Of a stretch of DNA of 64,000 nucleotides, positions 60,794-64,000 are shown one piece after another. The translations under genes and the position numbers were made by a program. Origin of the DNA: Paenibacillus piscarius (GTDB taxonomy: Bacteria > Bacillota > Bacilli > Paenibacillales > Paenibacillaceae); assembly GCF_022234545.1 (NCBI RefSeq), contig NZ_JAIEUI010000001.1:666899-730898 (forward strand). Direction: 5' to 3'. Below the pieces are notes generated by a model. It worked only from the letters and a program-made list of their open reading frames with translations, did not search any database and had not been told where the DNA came from. How positions within the stretch are numbered: position 1 is the first letter of the stretch; each line of letters opens with the position of its first letter.

Positions 60794-60822
60794 TTGACGC
60801 CAGCTCACTTCGCGTGTAACAT
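60794..60822 (+). promoter_or_regulatory. Probable promoter of the eamA-type gene
   Basis: TTGACG and TAACAT are 17 bp apart, and transcription would start about 40 bp before the aptamer. GTTGACG (60793-60799) and CGTCAAC (60833-60839) also form an inverted pair across it. Confidence 0.55.
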
Positions 60823-60865
60823 ATGAACAGTCGTCAACAGGCAATGATCCATAATTCCATACAGT

Positions 60866-60993
60866 TCTCGTATAACCCCGCAGCCATTGTCAGATGGCAC
60901 AGGGCGGGGGTTTCTACAGGAAGCCTACTCTTCCTAACTACGATGATAAGGACCAGATTTCAGCGGTCCCTGTCCCGGAGTTAGGAATTTTTG
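60866..60993 (+). promoter_or_regulatory. Variant purine-class riboswitch with transcription terminator
   Basis: P1 is TCGTA (60868-60872) with TACGA (60939-60943). J1/2 begins TAA after TCGTA, as in guanine/adenine aptamers. J2/3 is GTTTCTAC (60910-60917) and J3/1 is AAC with C at the position that pairs with guanine. P2 (CCCCGC/GCGGGG, 60876-60881 and 60904-60909) is extended by GCCAT/ATGGC, and P3 is AGGAAG/CTTCCT (60918-60923, 60930-60935). L2 and L3 lack the usual kissing-loop sequences, and J3/1 has one extra A. TTCCTAACT (60931-60939) also pairs with AGTTAGGAA (60979-60987) followed by TTTTT, so ligand binding should prevent termination. Confidence 0.7.
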
Positions 60994-61054
60994 CGTATAA
61001 CGGTCCTTGACGCATCATTCATTCAGATCAGAAGATTCAGGAGGCATCATCCAC

Positions 61055-62020
61055 ATGAAAGATATGAAATACTTGCTCTCCGTCCTTATAGGCGCGATGA
61101 GCTACGGCATTCTGTCCACCATTGTTGTATTGGCCTACGGGCAAGGCTACAAGCTGGGAGAAGTCGTTGGTACCCAATTACTTACCGGGTGTATTCTCGC
61201 CTGGCTGCTGGCGCTGTACACCAAGCTCAGAGCAACCCGCAAGCAGCGCAGCGCTGTGAGTTCAGGCGTGTCAGCCAAGCCTGCTCCAGCCCGGCTGACC
61301 TGGAAGCACCGGCTGCTGTTGATGCTTGCAGGCGCACCGACCGTAGTTACCGGTCTGCTGTACTACCAGTCGCTGCGTTATATCCCGGCTTCGCTGGCCA
61401 TTATTCTGCTGTTCCAATTTACTTGGATCAGCGTGCTGATTCAGGCCGTGAGCAAGCGTCAGCGTCCCGACCGGATCACTGTGCTGACGCTGATCCTGCT
61501 GTTCGGCGGCACCCTGCTGGCAGCCGGAATCCTGAACCAGGGCGCGGCAGAGTTCAATCTGCTGGGGCTGATGCTCGGCCTGCTGTCGGCTGTCAGCTAT
61601 TCCATGTTCATTATCTTCAGCGGCAAGGCCGTCCCGTCCGCGCATCCGGCCTACCGGAGCGCCTGGATGGTGACCGGCGGAATGCTGCTGCTGTTCATAA
61701 TGTTCCCGCCGTATTTCCTGTTTAACGGTCTGCTGTGGAGCCAGCTGCTGCTGTTCGGCTTCCTGCTCGGCTTGTTCGGCGCCTTCATTCCGCCGGTCCT
61801 GTTCGCCATCGGAGTGCCGCATATCGGCGGCGGCATGGCGGGGATTCTCGGCGCGGCCGAGCTGCCGGTCGCTGTGCTGCTGTCCTCGTTCGTGCTGCAT
61901 GAGCAGGTGAGCCTGCTCCAGTGGACGGGTGTCGTTCTGGTGCTGCTGGGCGTGGTCCTGCCGGAGCTGTATAAGCTGCGGTGGGGGAATGCCCGGAGTG
62001 TGCGTTCATCCTCCGTCTGA
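61055..62020 (+). CDS. EamA/DMT-family transporter
   Basis: A 321-residue membrane protein with about ten helices forming two EamA repeats, the drug/metabolite transporter fold that usually exports metabolites or drugs. The repeats contain LLYYQSLRYIPASLAIILLFQFTWISVLIQ (core SLAIILLFQFTW) and HIGGGMAGILGAAELPVAVLLSSFVLHEQ (core ILGAAELPVAVLL). The ATG at 61055 has AGGAGG 10 nt upstream. Its leader carries a purine-like aptamer and terminator, so the transporter may export a purine or a damaged purine. Confidence 0.88.
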   Translation: MKDMKYLLSVLIGAMSYGILSTIVVLAYGQGYKLGEVVGTQLLTGCILAWLLALYTKLRATRKQRSAVSSGVSAKPAPARLTWKHRLLLMLAGAPTVVTGLLYYQSLRYIPASLAIILLFQFTWISVLIQAVSKRQRPDRITVLTLILLFGGTLLAAGILNQGAAEFNLLGLMLGLLSAVSYSMFIIFSGKAVPSAHPAYRSAWMVTGGMLLLFIMFPPYFLFNGLLWSQLLLFGFLLGLFGAFIPPVLFAIGVPHIGGGMAGILGAAELPVAVLLSSFVLHEQVSLLQWTGVVLVLLGVVLPELYKLRWGNARSVRSSSV

Positions 62021-62034
62021 GTTCAGGCGGCGGG

Positions 62035-62080
62035 AAGAGGAGTGTTCCCTGTAAATGAGGGGAGCCCTCCTCTTTTTTTT
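62035..62080 (+). terminator. Terminator after the eamA-type gene
   Basis: AAGAGGAG and CTCCTCTT form the stem, followed by a run of eight T residues. Confidence 0.85.
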
Positions 62081-62154
62081 GCCTGCTCAACATATTTGAA
62101 AGCGCAAACATTTTCTTATTGCCAAAACGTTAATTGAGTGCTATTCTGAATTTG

Positions 62155-62218
62155 GGATTGTTACTGCAAAGGCAAAACCCAAAACATGGTCACGTGTTTT
62201 GGGTTTTGCCTTTTCTTT
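62155..62218 (+). promoter_or_regulatory. RAT antiterminator site and terminator before licT
   Basis: GGATTGTTACTG (62155-62166) followed by GGCAAAACC gives a 25-nt ribonucleic antiterminator. It overlaps a 19-bp terminator stem, AAAGGCAAAACCCAAAACA with its complement, loop 62187-62194, followed by a T-rich run. LicT binding should block this terminator and autoregulate the gene. Confidence 0.88.
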
Positions 62219-62246
62219 TTAATTCGGGGTGAAGGAGGGCAGAGGA

Positions 62247-63083
62247 TTGATTATCGAGAAGATTTTCAATAACAATGCCATAATTGCCAAGGATTCCGGC
62301 AGCGATGAACTGGTGGTGATGGGGCGCGGCATCGGGTTCAAGAAGAGCCCGGGTGACCCGGTGGATGTGTCCCTGATTGAGAAGACATTTGTACTTAAGC
62401 ATAATGAGGCGTCGGAGCGGTTCAAGGCCCTCATGGCAGATGCGCCGGCCGAATATGTGGCCTTAAGCTACGACATCATCGAGTATGCCAAGCAAACTCT
62501 GAAGGCACGCCTAAGCGATTATATCTATGTGACGCTGACCGATCATCTAACCCATGCGCTGAGGCTGCATGATCAGGGAGTCCGTAATGAGAATCCGCTG
62601 CTCTGGGAGATCCAGCGCTGCTATCCCAAGGAGTATGCAGTCGCGAAGCATGCCATGGGAATGATTGAGCAATACACCCGTATCCGCCTGCCGGAGGATG
62701 AAGCCGGGAATATTGCCCTGCATCTGATCAACGCGCAGATGAACAGCTCCGGGAACAAGATTGCCGACCTGACCAGGCAGACCCAGCAGATTGATGACAT
62801 TCTCAATATTGTTAAGTATTCGTATAACAACGAAATTGATGAGAGAACAGTCAGCTATGAACGCTTCATTACCCATCTGCGGTATTTCTTTCAGCGCTCG
62901 CGCAATCAAGAGCCGGTGGAGCAGGTGGACGATTTTCTGCTGAAGCAGGTGAAGGTCAAATACAGGAAGGCGTATAGCTGTGTGCTCAAGATTGAGAAGT
63001 ATCTGGGGGTGAAGCTCCGGGATGAGGAGATGCTGTATCTGACGATTCACATCCAGCGGGTGACACAGCGGCAAACTGAATAG
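62247..63083 (+). CDS. licT: BglG/LicT-family transcription antiterminator
   Basis: A 278-residue RNA-binding antiterminator controlling beta-glucoside uptake. The CAT RNA-binding domain (about 1-55) starts LIIEKIFNNNAIIAKD and contains ELVVMGRGIGF. PRD1 (about 65-170) has the regulated His in LTDHLTHAL and AKHAMGMIEQ; PRD2 (about 175-275) has ITHLRYFFQRS and LTIHIQRV. The TTG at 62247 has AAGGAGG (62232-62238) 8 nt upstream; an in-frame GTG at 62229 would place that site inside the gene. It closely resembles recalled B. subtilis LicT and lies between two RAT sites. Confidence 0.92.
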   Translation: MIIEKIFNNNAIIAKDSGSDELVVMGRGIGFKKSPGDPVDVSLIEKTFVLKHNEASERFKALMADAPAEYVALSYDIIEYAKQTLKARLSDYIYVTLTDHLTHALRLHDQGVRNENPLLWEIQRCYPKEYAVAKHAMGMIEQYTRIRLPEDEAGNIALHLINAQMNSSGNKIADLTRQTQQIDDILNIVKYSYNNEIDERTVSYERFITHLRYFFQRSRNQEPVEQVDDFLLKQVKVKYRKAYSCVLKIEKYLGVKLRDEEMLYLTIHIQRVTQRQTE

Positions 63084-63093
63084 ATTTCCATTT

Positions 63094-63163
63094 GGATTGT
63101 TACTGGTCATGCAGGCGAAACCAAATCAGGCAGAAGGCTGCCGGTTTTGGTTTCGTCTTTTTA
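63094..63163 (+). promoter_or_regulatory. RAT antiterminator site and terminator before the beta-glucoside PTS gene
   Basis: GGATTGTTACTG followed 5 nt later by GCAGGCGAAACC gives the standard 29-nt RAT (63094-63122). It overlaps a stem CGAAACCAAA / TTTGGTTTCG with CAGGCAG / CTGCCGG inside, followed by TCTTTTTA. Confidence 0.9.
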
Positions 63164-63195
63164 TGTTCATTCATTAAGAATAGGGAGGGCTTATT

Positions 63196-64000
63196 GTGAA
63201 GTATGAGACATTATCCAAAGAGATTATCAAGCATGTCGGAGGCAAAGAGAACATTAACGGACTCACCCACTGTATCACCCGCCTGCGCTTCAAGCTGAAG
63301 AATGAGGCCCTGGCGAATACGGAGACGCTCAAGAATATGGACGGCATTGTTACCGTCATTCAGAGCGGCGGCCAGTACCAGGTTGTGATCGGCAATCATG
63401 TCCCTGAGGTCTATGCCCAGGTGATGGCGGCGGGCGGCTTCCAGGAAGGGGCAGCAGAAGCCGATTCCACCGAGAAAATGAGTCTGTTCAACCGCTTCAT
63501 CGATATCATCTCCGGGGTCTTCTCGCCAACCCTCGGCGTACTGGCCGCGACCGGGATGATCAAGGGCTTCACCGCCCTGTTCCTGACCCTCGGACTATTC
63601 ACGAAGACTTCGGGCACGTATCAGATTTTGAATGCGCTCGGGGACTGCCTGTTCTACTTCTTCCCGATCTTCCTCGGTTATACGTCAGCGAAGAAATTCG
63701 GGTCCAACATCTTCATCGGCATGGCCATCGGGGCAACGCTGGTGTATCCGTCCTTTAGCAGCATTACGGCGGGCGGGGAGCCGCTGTATACCCTTTTTAG
63801 CGGAACAATCTTTGAATCTCCGGTGTATATCACCTTCCTGGGGATTCCGGTCATCCTGATGTCCTATACCTCAAGTGTCATTCCGATTATTATCTCCACT
63901 TACATTGGCTCCAAGCTGGAAGGCTTCTTCAAAAAAGTCATCCCCAGCGTAGTCCGTACCTTCCTTGTTCCGTTCTCTACCCTGCTGGTTACGGTGCCGC
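63196..64000 (+). CDS. Beta-glucoside PTS EIIBC(A) component, partial
   Basis: The first 268 residues of a PTS permease of the beta-glucoside family; the gene runs off the right edge. The N-terminal EIIB domain has KYETLSKEIIKHVGGKENINGLTHCITRLRF, with the phosphorylated Cys in LTHCITRLRF. The membrane EIIC domain begins near residue 105 (NRFIDIISGVFSPTLGVLAATGMIKG). The GTG start has GGGAGGG 7 nt upstream. A RAT site and terminator just before it, and licT upstream, show that it is controlled by antitermination. The EIIA domain, if present, would be beyond 64000. Confidence 0.9.
   Translation, partial: MKYETLSKEIIKHVGGKENINGLTHCITRLRFKLKNEALANTETLKNMDGIVTVIQSGGQYQVVIGNHVPEVYAQVMAAGGFQEGAAEADSTEKMSLFNRFIDIISGVFSPTLGVLAATGMIKGFTALFLTLGLFTKTSGTYQILNALGDCLFYFFPIFLGYTSAKKFGSNIFIGMAIGATLVYPSFSSITAGGEPLYTLFSGTIFESPVYITFLGIPVILMSYTSSVIPIIISTYIGSKLEGFFKKVIPSVVRTFLVPFSTLLVTVP

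Noticed and set aside
60866..60993. T-box leader for the EamA gene
   Set aside because: No specifier loop or conserved T-box sequence (TGGNACCGCG) is present; the purine-type junction motifs fit instead.
1..64000. Integrated phage or transposon
   Set aside because: I saw no transposase, integrase, terminal repeats or phage structural genes; gene content looks chromosomal throughout.

Overview
The window looks like a chromosomal stretch of a Paenibacillus-type Gram-positive bacterium. The evidence is the moderately high GC, strong AGGAGG ribosome sites with many GTG/TTG starts, lipoprotein signal peptides, an SLH-domain protein, and proteins closest in recalled sequence to Bacillus DesK/DesR, Fur, LicT, TcyC, YaaN/TelA and Abn2. 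The genus is inferred from these features. I see no rRNA, tRNA, transposase, phage or CRISPR genes.

Layout: 71-1809 is a DesK/DesR two-component pair. 2096-11952 is a six-gene operon: a SWIM zinc-finger protein, two tandem HEAT-like paralogues, a MoxR-type AAA+ ATPase, a DUF5682 protein and a VWA protein. It looks like an uncharacterised ATPase/VWA machine. 12080-17595 holds housekeeping genes (asd, a pseudouridine synthase, a lipoprotein, an ABC exporter, an acetyltransferase) and ends in a 51-bp repeat array. 18019-23282 is a minus-strand thiamin salvage and precursor-uptake operon (thiZ-thiX-thiY-thiM-thiD-thiE) behind a TPP riboswitch and its terminator. 23293-25579 is a TetR/MFS efflux pair with two perfect operator palindromes. 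25742-28068 is a cystine-type ABC importer. 28143-31432 holds an SLH protein, a hypothetical protein, Fur, an AIM24-like protein and a small basic protein.

31436-37527 is an AraC regulator divergent from a five-gene cassette (two xylose-isomerase-like epimerases, two Gfo/Idh/MocA dehydrogenases, one APH-fold kinase), probably for an oxidised-sugar pathway. A lone OppD-like ATPase, a second 51-bp repeat array and an arabinanase-like lipoprotein follow. 40908-49107 holds fabF divergent from an MmyB-like regulator, a small protein with an Ena-like look, ExoIII, an amidase, a VanZ-RDD protein and aminopeptidase AmpS. 49297-58704 holds a sigma factor with a DUF4179 partner, a divergent carbamoyltransferase, an XRE protein with exact 29-residue repeats, and an XpaC/VWA/TelA operon. 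59009-60768 is a BlaI/BlaR1-type pair. 61055-62020 is an EamA transporter behind a leader that reads as a variant purine riboswitch. The window ends with licT and the start of a beta-glucoside PTS gene, each behind its own antiterminator site and terminator.

The strongest candidates for something undescribed are the variant purine-type leader at 60866-60993, the SWIM/HEAT/MoxR/DUF5682/VWA operon, the 51-bp palindromic repeat family with compensatory changes, and the 29-residue-repeat XRE protein.
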